64,000 nucleotides of DNA from positions 8,804 through 72,803 of the forward strand of contig CAYMUY010000022.1 of the NCBI GenBank assembly GCA_964393825.1. Direction: 5' to 3'. This stretch comes from PFJX01 sp964393825. GTDB taxonomy: Bacteria; Pseudomonadota; Gammaproteobacteria; Burkholderiales; Thiobacillaceae. Below are positions 1-10,335 of the stretch, piece after piece. The notes below the pieces were generated by a model. That model was not told the DNA's origin. It was given only the letters and a program-made list of their open reading frames with translations, and did not search any database. How positions within the stretch are numbered: position 1 is the stretch's first letter; every line of letters starts with the position of its first letter. The position numbers and the translations under genes are program-made.

Positions 1-3000
1 GCGACGCTGGCGAAAGACGCGGTGGATTACACGGTGGAAATCCGCGCCGGTGGCGACGCGCTGGCGGAGAAGGCCATCAGCCATGTCGCGAAAGGGCCGC
101 AGAAATGCGTGTTCACCCAGGAGGATTTCGGCGAACTGGAGGAAAGCGCGCGCTTCGAGGCGGAAGTGGTGATCCGCGCGTTGACGGCGGAATCGCTGCT
201 GGAGAGCGATGACCGGGAAAGCCCGTTTCGCGCCTTGAGCGAGGATTTCATCCTCTGCTTCGGCGAGAGCGACAAGCCCGCGAAAACCAGCGCCGGCAGT
301 GTCTACCCCACCCTGGCACTGGCCGTCATCCAGGTGGCGAAGGAGCGGGAGGACTTCGACCGGCTGGCCGACAACCCTGGTGATAGACAAGCCTTCAGCC
401 GGGACGCCAAGGGCTATATCGCCTGCCGCGTGGACGGCAAGGCTGCACGGGTGCTGTGCCCGAATCTGTTGCTGGAATTGGCGATGGATTGGGCTGTACA
501 CGGCGGCGAACCGGGCCGCTGGCGGCTCAAGGTGCGGGCGGACGGCACGCCCGACGGCAAGCCTGAGTTTGTTTCTGTGCCGCCGACCAGCGATGAGTCG
601 GGTAGGCGCTTCGCCCAGGTTTCCAGGGACTTTTTCCGTTGGCTGGCCACTTCCAGCCAGGGCCCATTGGCTGTGCTCTACACCGAGCGCAAGGTCATCA
701 ACGATTATGTCAACGCCGCCACCGCCTGGTGGGACACCGCGCCCGCCCGCGCCACCCTGATCCATACCCTGGAAGTGGTGGGGGTGAGCGGCCAGCGCAT
801 CGGCCTCATCGTGTTGCCGACCCATCCCTTGCGGGTGGCCTGGCAACAGGGCTTCGACATGCTGGTCTGGCGACATTGCTACGAGGAAGGGGCGCCGCCA
901 ACCAAGGTGGCCAAGCTGCTCGGCACGCTGACCGGCGCGCATTACCCGGCCATGTTGCCCGGCTTCGAGCAGGGCGAGGCCTTCGTGTTCGCGGACAGCC
1001 TGGGCTTTCATACCGTGGCGATGACCGCGACCGATGACGCTGAACCCAAGGCCACCGTGGCCTTGCTCTCCCGCTTGCTGGCGGATGGCGATGCCAAGGG
1101 GGAGGAATTGATGGCGCCGTCCGTGGGCAAGAGCGCTTCAGAACTGCTGGGCGAGGAAGTTGCCCGCTATCTGGTCTTGCACCCGGAAACCCGGCGCGTG
1201 CATGTGCATGCCTTGCGTCCCGGCGACGCCATGCCGGCCGTGCGTGCCTTGGGCTGCGCCTTGCGCGATGTGGAAGCGGCGGAGTTGGACGAGGAAGGCG
1301 AGGTTCGGGATGGCGATGCGAGAGACGCCAATGCCAAGCGCGCATTCGTGCTGGACCTTTACCCGGCGAAGGGCCGCAAGAGCATGGTGGGGCGCTTCCT
1401 GTCGGCTACCACCGAGCGTCAGCGCAGTGGCGCCGGGGTGGTGCCGGAGGAGGACCGTTGGCTCCTGGCAAGCGCTTCCCGCCCCGGTGGCGTCAGCCTG
1501 CCGCGTCTGGCCTGGGCGCGGCGCGAGCGTGAAACGCCGGCCACCCCGGCGCATCTAGCCCTGGCCTTCGATATTTTTTCCACGCGCCTGGAGTGCGTAC
1601 CCAAGGCCAGTGTCCCCGATGCGGCACTGGAAGTGCATGGATTGGCGCTGACGCCAGAGCGTTGCTTCGAGGCGGGGCCGCTGCCACGCTGGATATCGTC
1701 GATTCCGACCGCGCCGGAAGGCGAGAAGCATCCCGTCGGGCGCGGTTTTTCCGAGCGCCTGGTCAAGGCGCATTCCGCCCTGTTGCGCTGTGTCGCCAAG
1801 CGTATGGGGGCGGGTGAGAACGACTGGCCGGTGTTGATCACGGAAGTCTCGGCCGACCAGGGTGAAATGCTGGCGAGCCTGCATCGTCTGTGCGATTGGG
1901 TGGTGACGGTAGACCGCCATGCCGGCGTCGAGTATTTCGATTCCCCACGCGATCTGCCGAAACTGTATGAGGCCTATCTGATCGACTGCGTGCCGGAACG
2001 AGACGACCTGGGCTTTCTGCAACTTATCACCTCAACCAGTTCTCTGGACGAAATCGTGCGCTTGCTGGATGCCGCGCTGGGAGAAATGGGTTTGTCGGCC
2101 AGCCCGCGCAACTGCACATTCCTGCTGGATGCGCTGAAGGCGGTGAGCGGCCGTCTCGCCTTGCGTCTGACCCAGTCCGGCACGGTGGCGCAGGAGATGG
2201 TGGCGCTGGCGCTAACGCAAAGCCACTGCGCCACGGAAAGTGAAGCAGGCGCGCCCTGGCTTTCCCTGGCCGAGGGTTTTTTCGTGCCCCTCGACGATGT
2301 GCCGGAACTGTTCCGCGCGGTGGGCGAGAGCAAGGACAAGGATGCAAGCGGGCAACGCGCCGATTTGTTGTATGTGACGGCGGCTAAACGCGGTGGCTTG
2401 AAGTTCAGCTTCGTGGAAGTGAAATTCCGCCGTTACCTCAAGACCGCGCGGGCGCCGGACTTGCTGGACATGGTTTCCAGCCAACTCGAAGCCTCCTGCC
2501 AACGCTGGGAAAAGCTGTTCGGGCCGGAGACCGCGCCATTGGAAAAAACCGTGCAGCGCGCCCGTCTGGCGCGGGTGCTGCGCTTCTACGCGCGCAAGGG
2601 GCTGCGCCACACGCTGACCGAGGAGGCGTTCAAGCTTATCGAGGAGCAATTGGAGAAATTGGCGCGAGGTGGGGCCAGTTATGCGTTGCCGACTTTGCTG
2701 GAACAGGAAAGGGCAAAAATCGGTTTTGTGTTCTGTCCGGAGTATGGCGGCGTGAAGCCGGTCGAAATCGGCGCGGACATCTGGCTGTTTGGGCCGGTAC
2801 GATTGCCCGAGGCCAGACGCGGCGCGCTGGCCCCTCCCGCCTCCGTGCCCGCCGATGCGGGCGGGGCCGGCTCGCCGCCGCGCGCGGGTGAGAAAATCGC
2901 CGAGTCAAACCAGCCGGGGCTGGATCCGCACGCGCCGCCAGAAGCTTCAGGTGAAAGCGCGGACGGTGGGGCAGGTGCGGCATGTGCGGTCGAACTCCTT

Positions 3001-4011
3001 CTCGGTCATCGCGAGGGCAACGAGGAACCCGTGCATTGGCGGGTCAGCATCCAGGGTAACCCGCACTTGCTGATCGTCGGCCTGCCGGGCATGGGCAAAA
3101 CCACTTGTCTGATCCAGTTGTGCCGGCAACTGATGGCGGCCGGCATCGCGCCCATTGTGTTTTCCTACCACGAGGACATCGACGAGAAGCTGGGGGCGCT
3201 TTGGGGGGATGCGCTGCGCACCGTGAGTTATGCCGGCCTCGGCTTCAACCCGCTCCAGGTGGAGAGTGAAGCGCCTCTAGCCTACATGGACAACGTGACC
3301 TTGCTGCGCGACAACTTCGCGGCCATTTTTCCCGACCTGGGGGATGTGCAACTGGGGCGGCTGCGCGAGGCGATCAAACAGAGTTATGCAGACCGGGGCT
3401 GGTCGCTGGGCGCGCGAGGCGAAATTCCACCCTTCGCGGCGTTCTACGACTTGCTCAAGGCCGACCCGAAACCGGACAAGGGGCTGATGACCCGGCTGGC
3501 GGAACTGGCGGATTACGGCCTGTTCGACGCCAACACCGGCGCGCCCAGCCTGCTCGATAGCGCCACGCCTACCCTGGTGCAAATCCACAGTTCACAGAAC
3601 GAAGTACTGCAACGAGCGTTTTCCACCTTCGTGCTGCACAACCTCTATCAGTCCATGTTCCGGCGCGGCACGCAAAGCCGCATCACCCACGCCATCATCT
3701 TCGACGAGGCGCACCGCGCGGCCCGCTTGAAGCTGATTCCGACGATGGCCAAGGAATGCCGCAAGTACGGGCTTTCCTTCGTGGTGGCTTCGCAAGAGGC
3801 GAAGGATTTCGATTCATCCCTGTTCACTGCCGTGGCCAACTACCTGGCGCTGCGGGTGAATGAATCCGACGCCAAGCTGATGGCGAAGATATTCGCGCCC
3901 TCGGACAAGGTGACGCTCTATGCGGACCGGATCAAGCAGTTGGCCAAGTTCAAGGCCTGGTTTTATTCGGAAGGGATGCGGGTGCCTGTTCCTGTGAAGC
4001 TAGGTAACTGA
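1..4011 (+). CDS. HerA/FtsK-type ATPase with embedded PD-(D/E)XK-like motif, DptH-like, 5' end missing
   Basis: The frame is open from base 1, so the true start lies upstream; the GTG at 22 is only the first possible start codon inside the window. Numbering from that GTG, residues 781 (Asp) and 799-801 (Glu-Val-Lys) sit in two adjacent predicted strands and resemble a PD-(D/E)XK nuclease core. A Pro/Gly/Ala-rich linker covers about 932-988. A P-loop ATPase follows, with Walker A GLPGMGKT at 1020-1027 and Walker B IIFDEAH at 1225-1231, and it runs to the C-terminus as in HerA/FtsK-like motors. The size and layout recall DptH, the ATPase of phosphorothioate-dependent restriction. That family name is inferred from memory, because no other dpt or dnd gene is visible. 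Alternatives are other HerA-type defence ATPases. The ATPase call is firm; the nuclease motif and DptH assignment are less so. Confidence 0.6.
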   Translation, partial: ATLAKDAVDYTVEIRAGGDALAEKAISHVAKGPQKCVFTQEDFGELEESARFEAEVVIRALTAESLLESDDRESPFRALSEDFILCFGESDKPAKTSAGSVYPTLALAVIQVAKEREDFDRLADNPGDRQAFSRDAKGYIACRVDGKAARVLCPNLLLELAMDWAVHGGEPGRWRLKVRADGTPDGKPEFVSVPPTSDESGRRFAQVSRDFFRWLATSSQGPLAVLYTERKVINDYVNAATAWWDTAPARATLIHTLEVVGVSGQRIGLIVLPTHPLRVAWQQGFDMLVWRHCYEEGAPPTKVAKLLGTLTGAHYPAMLPGFEQGEAFVFADSLGFHTVAMTATDDAEPKATVALLSRLLADGDAKGEELMAPSVGKSASELLGEEVARYLVLHPETRRVHVHALRPGDAMPAVRALGCALRDVEAAELDEEGEVRDGDARDANAKRAFVLDLYPAKGRKSMVGRFLSATTERQRSGAGVVPEEDRWLLASASRPGGVSLPRLAWARRERETPATPAHLALAFDIFSTRLECVPKASVPDAALEVHGLALTPERCFEAGPLPRWISSIPTAPEGEKHPVGRGFSERLVKAHSALLRCVAKRMGAGENDWPVLITEVSADQGEMLASLHRLCDWVVTVDRHAGVEYFDSPRDLPKLYEAYLIDCVPERDDLGFLQLITSTSSLDEIVRLLDAALGEMGLSASPRNCTFLLDALKAVSGRLALRLTQSGTVAQEMVALALTQSHCATESEAGAPWLSLAEGFFVPLDDVPELFRAVGESKDKDASGQRADLLYVTAAKRGGLKFSFVEVKFRRYLKTARAPDLLDMVSSQLEASCQRWEKLFGPETAPLEKTVQRARLARVLRFYARKGLRHTLTEEAFKLIEEQLEKLARGGASYALPTLLEQERAKIGFVFCPEYGGVKPVEIGADIWLFGPVRLPEARRGALAPPASVPADAGGAGSPPRAGEKIAESNQPGLDPHAPPEASGESADGGAGAACAVELLLGHREGNEEPVHWRVSIQGNPHLLIVGLPGMGKTTCLIQLCRQLMAAGIAPIVFSYHEDIDEKLGALWGDALRTVSYAGLGFNPLQVESEAPLAYMDNVTLLRDNFAAIFPDLGDVQLGRLREAIKQSYADRGWSLGARGEIPPFAAFYDLLKADPKPDKGLMTRLAELADYGLFDANTGAPSLLDSATPTLVQIHSSQNEVLQRAFSTFVLHNLYQSMFRRGTQSRITHAIIFDEAHRAARLKLIPTMAKECRKYGLSFVVASQEAKDFDSSLFTAVANYLALRVNESDAKLMAKIFAPSDKVTLYADRIKQLAKFKAWFYSEGMRVPVPVKLGN

Positions 4012-4146
4012 AATGACCAGAGGATGAGTCCTCCTTCCATGTTCGTGGTGGTAGGCAGTTGCCTACTATTGCGAACTGCCAACCTTTCATTCCCTTCAAA
4101 CTGTCCACAGTTCTGATCAGAGGTACAACCCGTAATGATCAGCGGT
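4012..4146. other. intergenic boundary with small palindromes
   Basis: This gap separates the convergent defence-like gene and metZ. It holds a 5-bp stem with a 4-base loop at 4020-4033, just past the upstream stop, and a perfect 7-bp inverted repeat with a 2-base centre (GTAGGCA GT TGCCTAC) at 4051-4066. Neither is followed by a T-run, so a terminator role is uncertain. The second could be a protein-binding palindrome. No gene was seen. Confidence 0.4.
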
Positions 4147-5328
4147 CTAGAAACTGTCCAGCCCCCGCGCCAGATCGCTCTTCAGGTCCACCACCGCCTC
4201 CAGCCCCACCGCGATGCGGATGAGGCCATCGCCGATGCCGGCGGCCGCGCGTTGTTCCGGGGTGAGGCGGCTGTGGGTGGTGCTGGCCGGGTGGGTGATG
4301 GTGGTGCGGGTGTCGCCGAGATTGGCGGTGATGGACATGACCCGGGTGGCGTCGATCACCTTCCAGGCGGCTTCCTTGCAGCCGGTGACCTCGAAGGCAA
4401 CGATGCCGCCGCCCGTCGTCTGCTGGCGCATGGCGAGCGCGTGTTGCGGGTGCGAGGGCAGGCCGGGATAGAGCACGCGGCTGACCCTGGGCTGCGCTTC
4501 CAGCCAGGTCGCCAGTTCCAGGGCGTTTTCCGAATGCGCGCGCATGCGCAGGTTCAGGGTTTCCAGGCCCTTGAACAGTACCCAGGCGTTGAACGCGGAC
4601 AGGGTCGGTCCGGCGGTGCGCAGAAAGGTGTAGACGCCTTCCATCAGGTCCTTTTTTCCAAGCACGGCGCCGCCCAGCACCCTGCCCTGGCCGTCCAGGT
4701 ATTTGGTGGCGGAGTGGATGACGATATCGGCGCCGAGGTCGAGCGGGCGTTGCAGGATCGGGGTGCAGAAGCAGTTGTCCACCGCCAGCCAGACGCCGGC
4801 GGCATGGGCGATGTCGGCCAGGGCCCGGATGTCGCTGACCTCGGTGAGCGGATTGGAGGGCGATTCGAGGAAGAACAGGCGGGTATCGGGCCGCGCCGCC
4901 GCGCGCCATTCCTCGGGGTCGGTGGGCGAGACGAAGGTCGTCTCGATGCCGAAACGGCCGAGGATGTTGGTGAACAGCTGCACGGTGGAACCGAAGATGG
5001 AACGCGAGGCGACGACATGCTCCCCGGCCTTCATCAGGCCCATCACCGTGGCGAGGATGGCGGCCATGCCGGAGGCGAAGGCGACGCAGCGCTCGGCGCC
5101 CTCGAGGGCGGCCAGGCGTTCCTCGAACATGGTCACGCCGGGGTTGGTGAAGCGGGCATAGATTGGCCCCGGCTCGGCCCCGGAAAAGCGGGCGGCGGCC
5201 TCGGCGGCGCTGCCGAAAACGAAGCTGGAGGTGAGGTACATCGCCTCGGAATGCTCGTTGAACTGGCTGCGTTGCGTGCCGGCGCGGACGGCCAGGGTTT
5301 CCGGCTGGAGAGTGTGATCGTGGGTCAT
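4147..5328 (-). CDS. metZ: O-succinylhomoserine sulfhydrylase (PLP-dependent)
   Basis: The enzyme makes homocysteine from O-succinylhomoserine and sulfide in direct-sulfhydrylation methionine synthesis, in the cytoplasm. The protein has 393 residues and shows the full Cys/Met-metabolism PLP fold: a YARFTNPG segment near 57-64, a GMAA segment near 87-90, DNCFCTP near 184-190, and the PLP-lysine motif SATKYLDG with Lys209. The start was set at the ATG at 5328 (MTHDHTLQPETLAVRAG), which matches the usual family N-terminus; an upstream in-frame ATG at 5379 would add 17 atypical residues. It is the last gene of the minus-strand block and follows purF by 56 bases, a pairing common in betaproteobacteria. 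The MetZ rather than MetB/MetC assignment rests on overall similarity and context. Confidence 0.9.
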   Translation of the reverse strand: MTHDHTLQPETLAVRAGTQRSQFNEHSEAMYLTSSFVFGSAAEAAARFSGAEPGPIYARFTNPGVTMFEERLAALEGAERCVAFASGMAAILATVMGLMKAGEHVVASRSIFGSTVQLFTNILGRFGIETTFVSPTDPEEWRAAARPDTRLFFLESPSNPLTEVSDIRALADIAHAAGVWLAVDNCFCTPILQRPLDLGADIVIHSATKYLDGQGRVLGGAVLGKKDLMEGVYTFLRTAGPTLSAFNAWVLFKGLETLNLRMRAHSENALELATWLEAQPRVSRVLYPGLPSHPQHALAMRQQTTGGGIVAFEVTGCKEAAWKVIDATRVMSITANLGDTRTTITHPASTTHSRLTPEQRAAAGIGDGLIRIAVGLEAVVDLKSDLARGLDSF

Positions 5329-5384
5329 GCGGGCGTGGCGGGAAATGGCGATAAAGGGCCGGCGGCGAGCCGGCGCCAAAGGGA

Positions 5385-6905
<1,521 letters not shown>

Positions 6906-6914
6906 GGAAAAACC

Positions 6915-7412
6915 TCAGTGGTATTGAATCAGGGCCGCCAGATCAGGGGGCAGCCAGGGTTTGATCTTGGTGGCCGCCTGTTCCAGGTGGCCATGAACCA
7001 GGGATGTCTGCCAGGCACGGGTCTTGGGCAGGGCGGTGAGCCCGGCCAGCAGGGTCAGCATGATTAGGACCAGGGCGCCGCGGGTGGTGCCGAACAGGCC
7101 GCCCAGAAGGCTGTCGTAGGGCCCCAGGCCGGCCACCTTGACGAGGCCGCCAACGGCGGCGGCGAACAGGCTGGCCAGGATCAACACCGCGACGAAGATC
7201 ACCACCAGCGCCGCCGCATGGCTGAGCGCGGGGGCGTCGAGACCGGGGATCAGGGGGGCCAGCAGGGGCGCGAACGACTTCGCGGCGTAGAAGGCGGCGA
7301 ACCATGAACACAAGGACAGCACTTCGCGGGTCAGTCCCCGCATCAGCCCGAGCACCGCGGAAAACAGCAGGATCCCGATGGCGATCAGGTCGAGCGAGGT
7401 CATGGCCGACAT
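6915..7412 (-). CDS. cvpA: CvpA family inner-membrane protein
   Basis: This 165-residue protein has about four hydrophobic segments spread over residues 5-120. It begins with a TSLDLIAIGILLFSAVLGLMRGLTREV segment that is characteristic of the CvpA (colicin V production) family. It lies directly upstream of purF, the standard position of cvpA. CvpA has been linked to colicin V export and envelope or membrane homeostasis, but its molecular role is not settled. The start could be the ATG at 7412, which overlaps the dedD stop, or the ATG at 7403 (MTSLDL), which fits family N-termini equally well. Confidence 0.92.
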   Translation of the reverse strand: MSAMTSLDLIAIGILLFSAVLGLMRGLTREVLSLCSWFAAFYAAKSFAPLLAPLIPGLDAPALSHAAALVVIFVAVLILASLFAAAVGGLVKVAGLGPYDSLLGGLFGTTRGALVLIMLTLLAGLTALPKTRAWQTSLVHGHLEQAATKIKPWLPPDLAALIQYH

Positions 7413-7413
7413 C

Positions 7414-8106
7414 TCATGGCCCCAGCATGACCGAGGTGAAGCCCTTGGCCTTCAGCCTGGCCTGCATCTCAAGGGCGCGATCTTTTTCCGGTATCGGTCC
7501 CACCCTGACCCGGAACTGGCCATTGGAATCGGCGAGGCCGACCTTGAATCCGGCGGCCTCGACCTTCTCGCGCAGCTGGCGGGCGTTGTTTTCACTGGTA
7601 AACGCCCCCAGCTGCAGATAGAACCCCTGGCTGGCAAAGGCACCGCTGGGCTTGGGCAGCGGCGCAACCGGCCTGGCTTCGATCTTTTCCTTCGCTTTTT
7701 CCCTGGCTTTCTCCGCCGCTTTCTCCGCGACCTTGTCCGTGCCTGCCGCGGCTTCGGGCTTGCTGGCCGTGCGCACAGCGGTGGCTTCCGGCTCACTTGC
7801 GCTGGCTGTCGGCGCGGGGCGAACCAGGGTCGGCTCGGCGGCCAGCGGCGGCGGCTCGTTTTCGTCCGCCCCCTCGGGAGACGCCGGCGCGGCGGCCGGC
7901 ACTTGCTCGAACGGCGTGCTCGGCGCCGGGATGCGGATATCCACATCCGGCCCCAGTGGCCGTGGCTCCGGATCGAACAACATCGGCAACAGCAGCACGG
8001 CAGCCAGCGCGATCGCGATGGCGCCGACCAGGCGGCGCCGGGCGCGGCGACGCAGCGTCATCTGATCCTGCGTGAAGGCATCCTGAGTCGTGGAAATATC
8101 AGCCAT
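7414..8106 (-). CDS. dedD: SPOR-domain inner-membrane protein, DedD type
   Basis: This 230-residue protein has a short basic cytoplasmic N-terminus, one transmembrane helix near 26-44, a Pro/Ala/Glu-rich and later Lys/Ala-rich periplasmic spacer to about 150, and a C-terminal SPOR domain (GFYLQLGAFTSENNARQLREK onward, about 155-230). SPOR domains bind glycan strands stripped of stem peptides at the division septum. The folC-dedD-cvpA-purF order is the usual one for dedD. The start overlaps the folC stop by 8 bases, which suggests translational coupling. Confidence 0.88.
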   Translation of the reverse strand: MADISTTQDAFTQDQMTLRRRARRRLVGAIAIALAAVLLLPMLFDPEPRPLGPDVDIRIPAPSTPFEQVPAAAPASPEGADENEPPPLAAEPTLVRPAPTASASEPEATAVRTASKPEAAAGTDKVAEKAAEKAREKAKEKIEARPVAPLPKPSGAFASQGFYLQLGAFTSENNARQLREKVEAAGFKVGLADSNGQFRVRVGPIPEKDRALEMQARLKAKGFTSVMLGP

Positions 8107-9457
8107 GCGGGTTCGTGGATGTTGGGATGGCGGCCATCACTTCGGCCACGGTATGGAAGGAACCGAAGGCGGCGATTGTATCAGCCGGCCCCGCCAGCCG
8201 ACACGCCTCCTGCCATGCCGTGGCGACATCGGCATGGCTCCGGTGAGGCAGACCACGCGCCGTCATGCGCTCCGCGAGTACCGCCGCCGACATGCCGCGC
8301 GGGCCGGCCAGCCCCGCCACATGCCAGAAGGCGATGCGTGGCGAGAGCAGGTCGATGACCGCATCCACATCCTTGTCCGCGAGCATGGCAAAGACGGCGT
8401 GGATGTTCCCGGTGGGCGGCAGGTCGGCGAGATTGGCGGCCAGCGCCCGCGCGGCATGCGGATTGTGCGCCACGTCCAGCAGGCGCAGCGGCGACTGCCC
8501 GATCACCTGGAAACGCCCGGGCTGCCGCGCGGCGGCGATGCCAGCCCGTATCGCCAGCATCGGCACCGGCAGGCGCGCGCGCATCTGATGCAGGGCGGCG
8601 ATGGCGCAGGCGGCGTTGATGAACTGATGCGCGCCGGCCATGGCCGGGCGTGGCAGGGCGGCGAACGCCGTCTCGCGGACGCGACAGGTCCAGCCCGTCT
8701 CAGCCAGTTCCACGCGAATATCCTGGCCGAAGCGGATGAGGTCGGCGCCGATGCCGGCGGCGTGATCGAGCAGGCTCTTCGGGGGATCCCCATCACCGCA
8801 GATGGCCGGGCGGCCCGCACGATAGATGCCGGCCTTCTCGAAGCCGATCAGTTCGCGGGTGTCACCGAGGAAGGCCTGATGGTCGAGATCGATGCTGGTC
8901 ACCACCGCGCAATCGGCATCCCACAGATTCACCGCGTCGAGCCGGCCGCCCAGGCCTACTTCCAGTACGCCAACGTCGACACCGGCTTCCCGGAACAGCC
9001 ACATCGCGGCCAGCGTGCCTTGCTCGAAGTAGGTCAGGGGCAGGTCGCCGCGCGCATCCTCGACGGCGGCGAAAGCGCGGCAGAGGTCGTCGTCGCTCGC
9101 CTCGCGACCGGCGATCCGGACCCGTTCGTTGTAACGCAGCAGATGCGGCGAGGTGTAGCAACCGACACGATAGCCGGCCGCCTCCAGCATGGCTTCCAGG
9201 TAGGCGCAGGCGGACCCCTTGCCATTGGTGCCGCCGACGGTGACGAGGGGGAACGACGGGGCGAGCGCGAGCCGTTCAGCCACCTCGCGGCCGCGGTCGA
9301 GACCCAGCACGATGGCGTTGATGTTGCGGGCCTCGAGGTGCGCGAGCCAGCCGGGCAGCGAGGCGCGCCAGACATCCACCGCGCGCGCGCCCTCGGCCGA
9401 GTGGGGCAAGTCAATCGGGGGCGGCCCTTCCTTGACTTGCCGGGTCGGCGGGCTCAC
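8099..9457 (-). CDS. folC: Bifunctional dihydrofolate synthase / folylpolyglutamate synthase
   Basis: It adds glutamate to dihydropteroate and extends the polyglutamate tail of folates. The protein has 452 residues and the Mur-ligase-like fold, with an ATP-binding P-loop VGGTNGKGSACAYLEAML near residue 75 and the central and C-terminal ligase segments intact. The first usable codon is a GTG at 9457, one base beyond the accD stop. It gives an N-terminus a little longer than usual, and no better start was found before the conserved WLAHLEA segment. It is normally downstream of accD in this class, as here. Confidence 0.94.
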   Translation of the reverse strand: MSPPTRQVKEGPPPIDLPHSAEGARAVDVWRASLPGWLAHLEARNINAIVLGLDRGREVAERLALAPSFPLVTVGGTNGKGSACAYLEAMLEAAGYRVGCYTSPHLLRYNERVRIAGREASDDDLCRAFAAVEDARGDLPLTYFEQGTLAAMWLFREAGVDVGVLEVGLGGRLDAVNLWDADCAVVTSIDLDHQAFLGDTRELIGFEKAGIYRAGRPAICGDGDPPKSLLDHAAGIGADLIRFGQDIRVELAETGWTCRVRETAFAALPRPAMAGAHQFINAACAIAALHQMRARLPVPMLAIRAGIAAARQPGRFQVIGQSPLRLLDVAHNPHAARALAANLADLPPTGNIHAVFAMLADKDVDAVIDLLSPRIAFWHVAGLAGPRGMSAAVLAERMTARGLPHRSHADVATAWQEACRLAGPADTIAAFGSFHTVAEVMAAIPTSTNPHG

Positions 9458-9458
9458 G

Positions 9459-10325
9459 TCAGTTCGGCGACGGCTTGCGCATGAGTTGCGCGCACAGGCG
9501 GGCCAGTTCGCGCTTCATCTCGCGACGGTCGATGATGCGGTCGACGGCGCCATGCTCGACCAGGAACTCGGCGCGCTGGAAGCCTTCCGGCAGGGTCTCG
9601 CGCACGGTCTGCTCGATCACGCGCGGGCCGGCGAAACCGATCAACGCCTTCGGTTCGGCGACGATCACGTCGCCCAGCATGGCGAAACTCGCCGACACAC
9701 CGCCCATGGTCGGATCGGTCAGCACCGAGATGAAAGGCAGCCGGTTGGCGGTCAACTGGGTCAGCGCCGCCGAGGTCTTGGCCATCTGCATCAGCGAGGT
9801 GAGGCCTTCCTGCATCCGCGCGCCACCGCTGGCGGAGACGCAGATGAACGGTTTCTTGTCGCGGATCGAGGCTTCGACGCCGCGGACGAAACGCTCGCCC
9901 ACCACCGAGCCCATGGAGCCACCCATGAAACGGAATTCGAAGGCGGCAGCCGTTACCGGCACGCCGTGCATGCGGCCTTCCATGACCACCAGGGCGTCCT
10001 TCTCGTCGGTATCCCGCGTCGCATCGCTCAGACGATCGACATAACGCTTGCTGTCCTTGAACTTGAGCGCGTCCTGAGGCAACACGCTGGCGCCGATCTC
10101 GCCGCGGCCCTCTTCGTCCAGCAACAGATCCAGGCGCCGGCGCGCGCCGATGCGGAGATGGTGACCGCATTGCGGGCAGACGTGCTGGCTCAGTTCCAGG
10201 TCGGCCGTGTAGAGCACGGCGTCACAGGACGGACATTTGTTCCAGACACCCTCGGGTACCACCTTCTTGCTGGCCTCGACGCGCCGTTGAATCTTGGGGG
10301 GAATGAGTTTCTGAAACCAGCTCAT
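9459..10325 (-). CDS. accD: Acetyl-CoA carboxylase carboxyltransferase subunit beta
   Basis: It is the beta half of the carboxyltransferase that makes malonyl-CoA for fatty acid synthesis, acting with AccA, which is not in this window. The protein has 288 residues. The N-terminus has the family's four-cysteine zinc ribbon (Cys31, Cys34, Cys50, Cys53), followed by the crotonase-fold carboxyltransferase core with the SGGARMQEG segment near 165-173. It starts at ATG 10325, ten bases past the trpA stop, in the common trpA-accD-folC order. Confidence 0.96.
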   Translation of the reverse strand: MSWFQKLIPPKIQRRVEASKKVVPEGVWNKCPSCDAVLYTADLELSQHVCPQCGHHLRIGARRRLDLLLDEEGRGEIGASVLPQDALKFKDSKRYVDRLSDATRDTDEKDALVVMEGRMHGVPVTAAAFEFRFMGGSMGSVVGERFVRGVEASIRDKKPFICVSASGGARMQEGLTSLMQMAKTSAALTQLTANRLPFISVLTDPTMGGVSASFAMLGDVIVAEPKALIGFAGPRVIEQTVRETLPEGFQRAEFLVEHGAVDRIIDRREMKRELARLCAQLMRKPSPN

Positions 10326-10335
10326 GGTCTTTCCT

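Noticed and set aside
5358..5374. A GCCGGC/GCCGGC hairpin between purF and metZ as a terminator
   Set aside because: It has a 6-bp stem without a T-run, within a short gap of genes usually co-transcribed; GC-rich DNA gives many such stems.
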